Below are positions 1 through 11,600 of a stretch of DNA of 64,000 nucleotides, one piece after another. A program made the translations under genes and the position numbers. How positions within the stretch are numbered: position 1 is the first letter of the stretch; every line of letters starts with the position of its first letter. Location: the NCBI GenBank assembly GCA_038373865.1, contig JAXGGA010001137.1, forward strand, positions 62,001 to 126,000. The letters are read 5' to 3'. Origin of the DNA: Uloborus plumipes (lineage: Eukaryota > Arthropoda > Arachnida > Araneae > Uloboridae). The notes under the pieces are model-generated. The model was not told the origin of the DNA. It saw only the letters and a program-made list of their open reading frames with translations, and ran no database searches.

Positions 1-110
1 AGGGTCCTTTTTTGAGTGACTGAATTTTGTGAAGAGTCCTTTTTTGAGTGCCTTGAATTTTGTGAAGGGTCCTTTAACGGACCTAATTTCTCTCTAGATT
101 GACCCCTGCA
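1..110. repeat. SAP-derived minisatellite, partial copy
   Basis: Two to three copies of a 32-bp unit containing tttttgagtgactgaatttt, then a unique flank with ggacctaatttctctctaga and tgacccctg. The same units and flank recur at 21413-21577, so this is a dispersed element that may continue to the left of the window. The 110-520 stretch to its right is AT-rich with nothing recognised. Confidence 0.8.
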
Positions 111-519
111 AGTGTTTTCATGAAGTACTAACCCATTGGACTCCTAGTAGAATTATAAATACTTTTTACGGCTTTATAATGCCGACCTATATAATGCAAT
201 TCTCTATAAACCGCACAACATTTCAGAAGCAAACAAAAACTTTTGTAGTTAAAAGAGCTTCTGTTCTATTTTTAAAATGTAAAAACTCTCAAGCAAATTA
301 AATTTTGAAGCAGTTTCGGAATTTTCAATTTTTGGTTTGTATTTTAAAGACTTTCAAATGAAAATTAGCATTCACAGAAAAAAAGTACCAGATCTCTTTT
401 GAAAATGCAAACCATGAAGTTAGCAGAAGTGCAGGACAATTCACACTCTTTTGGTTGTAAAGTGAATGACAATACGTATATTATATTGTATATTTAGTGC
501 TTTAATACACATCATGGGT

Positions 520-2365
520 GCAAGTATGGCCATGCTTCCAAGAGAGAAAATATTTGAGCCTTCCTCCCTCCCCCACACACATACACTATGTGTGTTCAAA
601 GAAAAAAAAATGAATACTTATAGTTGATTTTACACTGTCAGTTCTGGGGGGTTTGTGATTATTTTTGTCTTAGTAGTAAAATCAGTTTTGAGTATATTCA
701 AGCAGAAATGGGGGAAGGGGGAATTTTTCGATATTTTACTCCTTCATACCAAATTTTAGACGATCTTTAGTGGCATTAGGATAAGGTGTGGCCATCTTTG
801 ATGACGTTAGGTAAAGGCAGGTACTCTTCCCAAGCAATTTTTGAAAATTGCAGTAATGAAATCAAAATTTTAGAGGATCACCAACAATGTTTGGAAAGGA
901 AGTTTCAGGAGTAGTCCTTCTTGAAATGGAAGGGAAAGTTTCTTGAAATGGAAGCTGTATAAACAAAATTGTTGCTATATTTTATGACGTCAGAGGAATG
1001 GAGTGTTTTTGAAATTGCAGTTTTAAAAATACAGTCGATGCTCGTTATAACGACCACTCATTATAAAGACTATCCCAATACAACGACTGGTGGGAAATAC
1101 ACAACTTCATCCCAATATACTCTATTTTCTACCTCTTACAGTGACCACTCGTACCAAGACCTTTTTCTGGGGGACGGAGATGGTCGTTATATCGAGCGTT
1201 GACTGTACAGTTTTTAACTCTTTGGTGGCGTTATGAGAGAAGAGGTTCAGGGGCACACTCCCAGAAATTTTTTGAAAAGGAAGTCTTAAAAAGTGAATGT
1301 ATCACATATCTGGTAACATTAGATAAAAGAGTGAGGTTCAGAAACTCTTCCTCAGGGATTGAAGTTTCAAAATAAAAACATTAGTGTGGGGGGGGGGGGA
1401 CTCCGATTCTTGAAAAGGAAATCTTAAAAATGAAATTGTAGGCCATCTTTGATGACCTTAATGGAAGCTAAGAACTCAAGGCAACGAATAAATCTAACCT
1501 GTAATCCATTTATTCAGATGGTAAGGGATACGCAACTGGATTTTGAATAATGCAAATATGGTTTTGGAACAAAATGATGTTTAAAATGCACTTAGCATAC
1601 TTGCCAACTTTTGAAAATGGACATCAATAAAACTTTTTCCCGCACAGAATTATCTTATTTGATCAAAAATTTGCAAATTTAATGACAAAAGCACAAAATT
1701 AAGAATGATGCAAAGTATGAGTGCGAAGGCTTAATTTAAATGTTATATATGCAAATATTAAACCTTTAAATTAACTGATATGATCACCAACATTTTAAGA
1801 AAGTTCAAAAATGATTTTAAAAATTATGAGTTTAAGTTACTCATATTTCCTGACTTATGCCTACTTTTACTGCCTAAATTCTTGTATTTTAATTTGCCAT
1901 CTGAAACATTTATAATCAATTTTTAGGAAAATAAATAAATAATACTCTAGCTTAGCTCAACTCAGATGCAGCTGGACTGAAATTGAGGAGAGGGCGTGGC
2001 AAATGACGATTGTTGTTTAATACGACTCTGTTGTTTAATACGATACAGAAGAAAAGTATCAAATAACGGAAAGCACAATATTAGCAATTTTCATATGGTA
2101 GAATCACACAGCAAACCAAAATGGGAGACTTTTACAGAGGCAGATGCAATCTGATTTCGAAAAGCGGAAAAAATCAACCCAACTAAATTTTACACCAAAT
2201 CCGTAAAAGTTGGCAAGTTCAAGTATGACTTAGAGGAATCTGATTGTGTGTTTCATTTATTTTCATGTCTTTGAAATAAAAACTGAAGAAATTAGATCAA
2301 CTTTTTTTCCATCCCGTTATCAGTCTCGGTGATATTTCGTCAAGATGGAAATCTGTCGGAATTAT
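520..2365. repeat. Dispersed repeat family 'catgggtgcaag', long copy
   Basis: It begins tcatgggtgcaagtatggcc and ends near a block with cgtcaagatggaaatctgtc. Both ends recur in shorter form at 7195-7868. Inside are imperfect modules such as gatgacgttaggtaaagg and gaggttcaggggcacactc, with poly-G tracts. The family is unknown to me; it is probably a non-autonomous element. It carries a pogo-like MITE at 1032-1205. The boundaries are approximate. Confidence 0.5.
1032..1205. mobile_element. pogo/Tigger-type MITE, 174 bp
   Basis: TA dinucleotides flank inverted ends CAGTCGATGCTCGTTATAAC (left) and CAGTCAACGCTCGATATAAC (right, reverse complement). Internal copies of 'ataaagac/cgttat' occur. The CAGT start with a 'CTCGTTATAACGA' core and TA target site is typical of pogo-like Tc1/mariner elements. 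There is no coding capacity. A short in-frame ORF across it is a chance translation. Confidence 0.75.
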
Positions 2366-2551
2366 TTCGGAACTGAATGAAAACTTTGAGACAAAGAAAG
2401 ATTCAACTTATAAGGCTTTGAATTATTTAAAGTTGACTAGTTTGAATATCATTAGCCAAATTATCAAAGAACATTTGCTGTATCAGTAACTAATGTAAAA
2501 AAATAAAAAACATTTTTTAAAAGTTATTGACAACCTTGATAATTGTATAAT

Positions 2552-2557
2552 TTTATT
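2552..2557 (-). terminator. Poly(A) signal AATAAA for CRAMP1
   Basis: A minus-strand AATAAA lies about 47 nt after the predicted CRAMP1 stop codon. It supports the end of the transcript at about 2520-2540. AT-rich DNA gives such hexamers by chance, so it is only corroborating. Confidence 0.5.
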
Positions 2558-2604
2558 TTAAAATTCCATTGCATAATTTCACAGGAATGTAAAGTCAGTA
2601 ATTT

Positions 2605-2636
2605 TTAATTAGAAGCATTTGAATCAAGAAAAGCAG
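2605..2636 (-). CDS. CRAMP1: Predicted terminal CRAMP1 micro-exon with stop
   Basis: After a very short intron of about 60 nt with a long pyrimidine tract, an AG at 2637-2638 opens ten codons: an Ala completed across the junction, then AFLDSNASN and TAA. Splicing two bases earlier would give a hydrophobic 14-residue tail instead; I prefer the first because its composition fits. The frame of all ten exons closes exactly here and a poly(A) signal follows. Confidence 0.6.
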
Positions 2637-5600
2637 CTCTAAGAAAAGAATGAAGTACAAATTAAAAAAAATAAAAAAGTTTGATGTGGAAGAATATACC
2701 TTCTAAAAATGACGTTGACGCTGTGGGAGAAATACTAGATGTTAGATGATTTGATGATTCTTGCATAGACATCTGAGACAGGGATGTAAAAGGTTCATTT
2801 GATTTACTTGAATGTGGTGGTGATAACAAATCTAAATTTAGAGCCTGCAAAAAATCATTTAATCTCTTTGTTATAAAAAATGAAGTCAACAAATATAAAA
2901 TTATTTGACACCAGATACAAAGAACAACTTCCTTTAATAAAAATGTTTTTATACAGAGTTGCCACTCAATTCAGGGGGAAAAATTCCCTGTGTTTTCCCT
3001 GCATGAATATGCAGTATTACGAACGAGCGAACACTGATATTCTATATGAACATTAATATCCTGGCACAGAAAAAACATAGGGAGGCAAAGCAGAATTCAT
3101 TAAATCTGAAATCTTAGAATGACTATGATATTGATGACTAATCTCATACTCTCTAATTAAATTAGCATAAGCTTTAAAATGCATTTCAAACAAAGTAATA
3201 AATATTTTTTGCTTCTATAACACACAATTAAATATTTACTTATAAATAAATAAACTTAGCAAAAAAAAAAAAAAAACTGTGAAGTAAAATTACAATTTAT
3301 TTTATTTATTATTATTATTTTATTCATTTGTACATAAATTTATTCATTGGTAGCTTTTATATTTTAGAATTCATTTTGGCAACTTAAACTTTTGAAAAAA
3401 AGTAAAATTCCCTGCACTTTCCAGATTTTTGAAGAAACTTTCAAAATTCCCTGGATTTTCCCTGTTTTTCTGTTGATTTTTCAATTCCCTGTATTTTCCC
3501 TGTTTTTTCAGGTTTCCCTGTGGTGTGGCAACCCTGTTATAACATACTGCAAAAATACACCATGATACAGGACTAAAACTAAATTATAATTTAAGCTAAA
3601 AAGAAAGACAATACATTGCTAATCAGGTAATTTTTTCCCAATAGGGCATGCTAAAACTCCCATACTTCCTAGCGCGCCTTAGCGGAATTGGTGTAAGTTA
3701 TTTCCAGCTATTCTGCCGCATTCGTATTATCATAGAAACTCCCGTGAGAAGTGCCGATGCGTCTTCTATGCTCTTTTGACAACTAAGTTTTTTTTTTTTT
3801 TTTCAAAGAGCTGTGTGTGATTATTTCTTTCAAAATGTTAATGTTTTAATCACAGACGTATTGTGGACAGTATTATTTTTAACACCCTTTCTGCTGCGAT
3901 TCTAACTGAAATAATTGAATGTGTGACCGAGTACAATAACCTTAGAGCATAAATAACAATTTTATACTAATACCAAATAACTAATAGCATAGGGATTTCT
4001 ACCCTGAAATGTGCATTTTTTTACACATTAGAAAACTTGTTCAGAATAAAATAACGACCTGAAAGTAAAACCCTCCTGAAAGTAAATTTTGTCTGCTCTC
4101 ATGATATAAATATGTACTGTTAGCGTATTACTGAGGTACATTTCACATCTGTATAGGAATTCGTATGATCTTTGAATAGAACTTGGGTTTTTACTACAAT
4201 ATATGAAATACATCTTTTTTTTATAATTCGGTTGAATTGTTATTATATTTAGATATCATTATTAATCCATTTTTAACTAGCTTTAATTTTTTTTTGTAAT
4301 ATCTTGTTTAAAATTTTTCCTAATTGCTCTAATTAGTTTGTATAAATGATTGAATACGATAATTTTAGTTTTCGTATTAGCCAGGGATAAGCGAAGTAGA
4401 AATACTGTTGAAAAATTGTTTCTTTTATTTGTGTTCTGGTTAAATATTTTTCATTTTAAATATATGTGTGGGCTTTCAACATTATTTAAGTTGAATGTGC
4501 TTTGGTGACATCGGCCGGTTTGCCTACCACTTTTCAGCTACTGCTTTAAATAATTTATTTTTATGAAGAATAAAATATAAAAATATTAAATAAATTAGAG
4601 TCTAATAAATAAGGCAATAAATACGAGTTTATTATCAATCTATTTTCTATTATCAAATTTCAGACATTTCATTGGAAAATAGGGTAATAATTTAGATGAA
4701 AAAAAATAACCATTAAAAGCATGTACCGTTCGATATGTGCATGTTTTATTTATTTATTTCTTTTAAGAGAAGAATGGTAACCTTTTGCAGATAATTACAA
4801 GTTACATTTTGACCATCAACTAGAGAAACATACATTTAGCAAGAAGATAGACTGCAACATACGCATGCATTTCAGTACAAAATATTTGAGTATTATTTTG
4901 AATCTCGAAATAAATAAATAAATATTTTTTAAAAAGTTAATAATTAAATTACTAAATAGTTGTTTGCTATAATGAGAAAATAATTAACTTGAAAGTAAGA
5001 ATATTTTACGTTAGCTGCAGAATGATTGAAGTCTCAAAACTTTTTTTAATTGATAGCTTTAATCTTCATTTAAAATACTATGCATACTTTGAAGCAATAA
5101 ATACCGTTTTAGACAGCTGTTTTAATTTTTAAAAGTTTTAGTTCATATTTTAATGTTGAAACAATACAATTTTTATCTGAAAGACATTCCCTTAAGATGA
5201 ATTTAGGCTTTGTAAAAAAAATATTTTCCTCATCTCGTAAGCTCCAGCACGTTAATCGAATAACCGGAAGTAAAGAATACCAATTGTACATGTTGCGCCA
5301 CCTAGCGACAAAGTTTGTCTCAGGCATGCCCTATTAAAAGAGAAATGGTCTTGTTTGTAACATTTTCTTAATGGATTGGGAGGGGGGGGGGCACCTGTAA
5401 CAGCAGGAACTATTTGGCTTTGGCCAAGCATTCATAGCATCATTAGTTAATATATCCTTAAGACTTCAAATCCTTAAATGATTTTATGATTTTAAATGTC
5501 CTTATAATGTAACTCTTACAAAAATTACTAAGAGGAGATCAAAATATTTATTCCTACAAATTTTTAAATCGGGCATTACAAAAACAATGTTTCTTTTTGA

Positions 5601-8600
5601 CTGTATGTGTTTTACAAAAATATTAAAGCACTTTTTAAGTGGAAAAATAAAGCTCACTCACATCAGATTCCATCCACATCCTGAAGAAACATCCAATGTT
5701 ACCCATGACACCGTATTTTCGGGTAGATAAGCCGCACCTCCGTATAAGCCGCACTTCGCAAAATTCGGGAGAAAAAAAATGCGTTTCATCAGATACGCCG
5801 CATCGGCGTATAAGCCGCATAAAACTTTGTCAAAAATTTATTAATCTGCGAGAGAACCGACACCTACGCTATATACTGGTATTGACGTCGTTCAAAAACA
5901 ATGACAAAGAAGTAGTAACATTGATTTGAAAATAGTGTTTCAATATTATAAATAAATAAAATGTTGCAACATCTTGGCGATAACTGCAACTTATAGTAAC
6001 CCTGTTCTGCTCCAGTTGGTTTCTTCTGTAACCCTACTTCCCATCCTCACGGCAACGGCTGGCAGACGTTTTTTTTTTATTATTTGTTTTTCGTTTGGAT
6101 TCGTTTTCGTTTATTAGACACGTTGGTTATGGTTGATGTTTTTTTTTTTTTTTCTTAATTTATTCCACTTCCTTATCGGATGTAGGAGAATAAAATAACA
6201 TCTGAATAAGCAGAAATGCTATCGCCCTTTTCAAAATAGATCTTTTCAATGGCGTTCCATTTCTGGTTTTCGATGTCAGACTCTAATTTGTTTTGTTTTT
6301 AAGCAATAACTAAACATAACATGAACTTTGAAAAAAAAAAAAACTAACATCGTATAAGCCGCCATGGCGTATAAGCCGCAGGAGTTAAAATTCAGCTTTT
6401 AAACACGTATAAGCCGCGGCTTATCTACGCGAAAATACGGTACAAATGTTGTGTTAATTTTTGTTTTGTAAGATTTCAAAGTGGTAGTGAAAACTTCCTA
6501 AAAATGGGCTATCTGTAAATGATGTCACTTTTCTTTTCAACATCTTTGACCTCACTCCCCCCCTCGGTTCCAAAGTGTCTCATTTCACCTTTCACATGTC
6601 ACACTTTTTTTTTGTAAACATTCTTTTAAAAATGCGTGATGTCACACTTGTTCCTGTCCTCCCCCTTGTCACAAACTCTAACAATTTTGTGAATTCCCGT
6701 CTCTCATTCAAAGTGTGAAATTATTTGTGGACAGCCCTATATCAAACATGTTTCAGCTTTTACATGCCATCATTGTTGCCAAAAGCATGTTTAAAAAATG
6801 TTCATTCTAAAATACTTACATCTAAACTGGAGGATGATAATGCTGCATCAGAAATTATTGATTGACTTTCCAGAGCTGTCACATTTTCATGAGGTTTTAT
6901 AACAGGATCACTGTTAGGAATTGCAGGACTTACAGTTGTCACATGGCATGGAATATTCTGATCATTAATTATCTGGATAGCTTTTCCTGAGTTAGAATTT
7001 ACTAATACATGAGAAGCAGGAACAGAACTTTGTTGCAAAACCATATTTTGACCAGGATCTGCATGTACTTGTTTAAGGACAGGAACTTGAATTGGATGCA
7101 TGTCAATTGGGGAGCCTGTAAAATTATATAACATTATGGCATGCTCATGAAGCAGAACTTAAGAAATAACAATAAAACTATTTAAGCAATTTTACTCATG
7201 GGTGCAAGTTTAGCAATGTGTTCAAGATGGAAAAGAGCCCCCCTCCCTCCATGCGCACTTAATGATATATGTTTTTTTATATTGTTAATTTTAACTTCGT
7301 CAATTTTTGAATATTAGTGCTCAATTTGAATTTTTTAAGCTTTTGATTTTTGTGACAATGTGAGCCTCCATTCAAGTACAGCATTTCAAGCATTCTGTTC
7401 TGTGTGTAGCAAAGGGGCCTCTCCTTCGTGCGTTTTCTAAATTGTGGTTCCAAAAACGTAAAATTGAATGAATGCCAATAATATGGAGGAGAGGGGGTCA
7501 GAGGGTTCCCCCAGAGTTTTTTAACAAAATAAATCCTAAATATGCGATTATCGGTCATTTTGGTAACGTAAAGGGAAGGAATGGGGTTCAGGGGCTCTCT
7601 TACATTAATTTTTTGAAGCTGTAGACACCAAAATCGCATTTCAGGCTGTCGCAAAAATATTAGAAACAGGAAAGTTGAGGATTACATTAATTTTTTTGGA
7701 ATTGAAATTTATTTATTAATGAATTTTTTTAACATTGAGACAACAAATTTCTTAATAAATAACTAAAACTGAAGAAAGTCATTAAATTTTCTTTCCGTCC
7801 CAAGCTCCGTCTCACAATCTCGTCAAGACGGAAATCCGTCTTGAGCCGGAAGGTCTTGCATCCATGATTTTACTGAACTTCTTAAGCTTCATGTAAATAA
7901 ACGAGAAAAAAACACCAAAATACAGTATATGAGTAACTAATACAGCATCCCTGAAACAATTAAAAAAATAATTTCATTTTGACATCTTGAGTTCAAATTA
8001 TGTTTTTTGTAATGAGGAATCTGGATAAGTGTGTGGCGTACATCTGAAGGTACATAACACAACTTTGCCCCCGAGCCTTAACGAGCTTTTGGCCCCAGTG
8101 AATAAAGTACTGGGTTACCATTACCAAGGACCATGGATCAAACCTCGGCAGGGACACTTTTCTGCATGCAACATTGGTTATCCAGCAACTCAACAGATGG
8201 CGCTATCTATCGCCAATACCGTGACACCAGTGTCCGTGCCACCAGTACCGTGACACCAGTGTCCACCACCGTGATGTCCAGCATAGTGGAGGAGCAAAAG
8301 CTGGTAGACATGTCACATTGGCAGACTGCCAATCTGAAAAATGAACCACCTGCAACTGAGACCCAAACAGAACACATATAGCAATTTGTCATTGTTCAAA
8401 AACACTATATTTACAATGAGTATGAATAATAAATTGAACTCTATCCATCCTTTACAAGAGGTTTTAAATCCTTAAATATTAAGAGAAAGGAACAAGTTAT
8501 AATAGTCTGTCTTTGCATCGGCCATACCAGATTCACACACAAGTACCTTCTTAGCCATGAAACACCTCTGACTTGTACTAACTTCAATTTTAATCAGACA

Positions 8601-11600
8601 GTGTTGCATATTTTAACTAACGACCCAAATTTTTACCACGCTCTTTTAAAAAATTTTAATTTTTTTTATCCACCTTTGACGGAGGTTCCTGAGAGACATA
8701 CCCCATCCTAATTTGTTCCCATTTTCCGAAGAGATTGGCTTAATGTGCCTGATGTAATTTGTCTTTTTCTTTGTTCTTGTTCTTGTTTTTTTTTTTTTCT
8801 TTGTCATTGTTTTGTTAATTGTGTTTCTGGTTTTAGTCAAAATTATTTGACAGTTTTATTTTATTTATTTATTTATTTATTAATTAATTAATTATTTTTT
8901 TTTGCCTCATTACTTAGTATTTTAAACTTCCTACAAGTATCTCTTTTGGAAATATTTTCAACATTTTAGAAGTTTTATGTCTGTCATTTTAGATCATGTT
9001 AGTTTTGGCATCTCCAGTTGTAAACAGTACTATCATTGCAACAGTATATAGCCTATTAAGATTCAAGTGGAAATAAACCTAAAGCAACCAACCAACCAAT
9101 GGGTATAAATATTAAACTCATTAAGATAGTTACATATGCTATAATTTACTTGCCACGCATGTTGATGAAAGCAAACTTAAGCATTTGTAGGATAATGTTA
9201 CACAAGCTAGATGTAAAGAAGATAGATTTAATTTTACACAAGCAAGATCTTGAGAATGGATTTAATTTTACACATGCAAGACTACAGAAGTATGCTTGTG
9301 CACGCCAGACATAATATGCATGTACCAAAGATGTACACAATAGTGTTGCCTTGAAATGAAAATGAAACACTCCTAACAGCACAGACTTCTTGCAAAAAAG
9401 GGAATCAAGTAAGATGTCACTTGACATCAATTCAAGTATTGTTTTAAATTATTAAAATTAAGTTTTGATAAGGGGCCTTTACTGTAATAAAATGAGCAAA
9501 CTAAAAATTTCCTACACTATTTTCAAAAAAAAAAAAACTGAATTCAAAGTGCTCAAATTATCCTAAATATCAAATTTCTCAATTTCAGAACAAAACATTC
9601 TGGATTTGGTCTTTCAATAAGATATTAACATTTGGTAATTTTTTGGAAAAAATCTGAGATGTCATGAATCACAGGCGTGACACTCTCTCAGATTCTTGCT
9701 CTTAAATGTTAAAAGAAAAATTGCGAGTTGTCTCTAAACTTGTAGGAGAGTAAAATTTTAATTTTATTTTATTCACAAAGTCTGATTGTGTAGCATACTT
9801 GAAGTGTATTAATTCTATGTTGTTTTGAAATCATTACTTTTTTGTTTTTACTTGTAAAACAAGAAAAAATCATTGACATTGAACTTTTGGGATGTACTCT
9901 AAATGAGAAACTATCTGTATAAACTCCTAAACAAAACTCTAAAACTATTTCTTTAATAAAGGTTTTTTATTCTGCTACAATTATAGGTAATTATTTAAAA
10001 TTTTATATTAAAAAGCATTGTTCATCTTTTGTTTATGGGTTAGGGCTTGCGATGTTCTCGCTTATGAAACCATGTATTTGTTTATTCGTTTTCACAACTG
10101 TTCTTGCTCAGTTTTTATTGCCTGTTTTGCTTTATCTCATGAAAATATTGTCGCTGTGTTAAGTGAGAGGTTTCCCTCTACATCACTCAATAAGTACACA
10201 TTGATTCACTTCAAAGAAATTTTTAGGTTGAAAAACAAAGGACTAATGATAATACAGGTAGGGTTGGGGAGAGTGGCAAAACATGCTAACACATTCATGC
10301 TAACAAATTTTAATTTTATTTTATTCACAAAGTCTGATTGTGTAGCATACTTGAAGTGTATTAATTCTATGCTGTTTTGAAATCATTACTTTTTTGTTTT
10401 TACTTGTAAAACAAGAAAAAATCATTGTCACTGAACTTTTGGGATATACTCTAAATGAGAAACTATCTGTACAAACTCCTAAACAAAACTCTAAAACTAT
10501 TTCTTTAATAAAGGTTTTTTTATTCTGCTACAATTATAGGTAATTATTTAAAATTTTATATTAAAAAGCATTGTTCATCTTTTGTTTATGGGTTAGGGCT
10601 TGCGATGTTCTCGCTTATGAAACCATGTGGGGGAGAGTGGTAATGAATAGGCCATGGTGATGAATGAGCCACTAACAAAATATGAAAAAGTATTTGCATG
10701 AATTTTTTTTGATGCCACCAATAGATGTAGTTATTTGTTCTACTAAACTCATCCAATTTTCATTCGTTTGCGCTGAGCCATTTTCAAACTAGAGTGGCAT
10801 GGTCAAGAATCTGACTGAAAAGTAAGTTTTTCCCTTTTTAGTAAAACATTTCTTAGCTAAAATGTACCAAGTATTTCAGTGCATACATATGTATAAGCTA
10901 GTCTTTCCATATCTATAAACTAATCTTAAGATGTATTTTGATGTTATCTAAATTCAATGTACTCAAAAAACCTAAATGAATTCCAAAAGTATAGGTGGGG
11001 CTGAATGGGCCACTATGTCATGGTAATGAATCTGCCACCTAAATATTGTTTTTCTCCCTTTTCTTTGGATTTTCGCATCAATATGAAACACAACTGACTG
11101 TCATAGATAGATTAAGATTACTGTCGTCAAAATAGGTTTGTAGTAACTTCTAAATATAATTTGCAGATCTATATTATATTCCTATAGTACAATAGACCTC
11201 TGGTCGCAGTGCATGGCTTGAAAAAGCCCCCCTCTCTCCTTCATATTATATTCCTCACAGTACAATTTCATTTTCTTTCTTGGTAACTTAACTTAGATAT
11301 TTCTTATTCCCGATGTCTAGTAAATGTAAAAAAAAATTTTTGAATTTTGAAAAGTTTGAAAATGAAGATGAAGTTTTTGAATGTGATTTTTAATATTTTT
11401 GAAATATATAAATTTGTTAAATCATAGTGTGTATTATCTGTTATTTTTTTATATATATTTGATGTTATTTATTTCTTACAATCTCATTATTTAGTCATTT
11501 TTCTGCTACAATTGGTATGCATCAGTTTTATTTTAATTGCATCAGTTTTGATGTTTATATAATTTTCAGTATTAATCAGTATGATTTTGTATCATCATGT

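Noticed and set aside
9099..9430. Overlapping ORFs on both strands with repeated acacaagcaag words
   Set aside because: They come from short imperfect direct repeats (taattttacacaagcaaga); no protein features.
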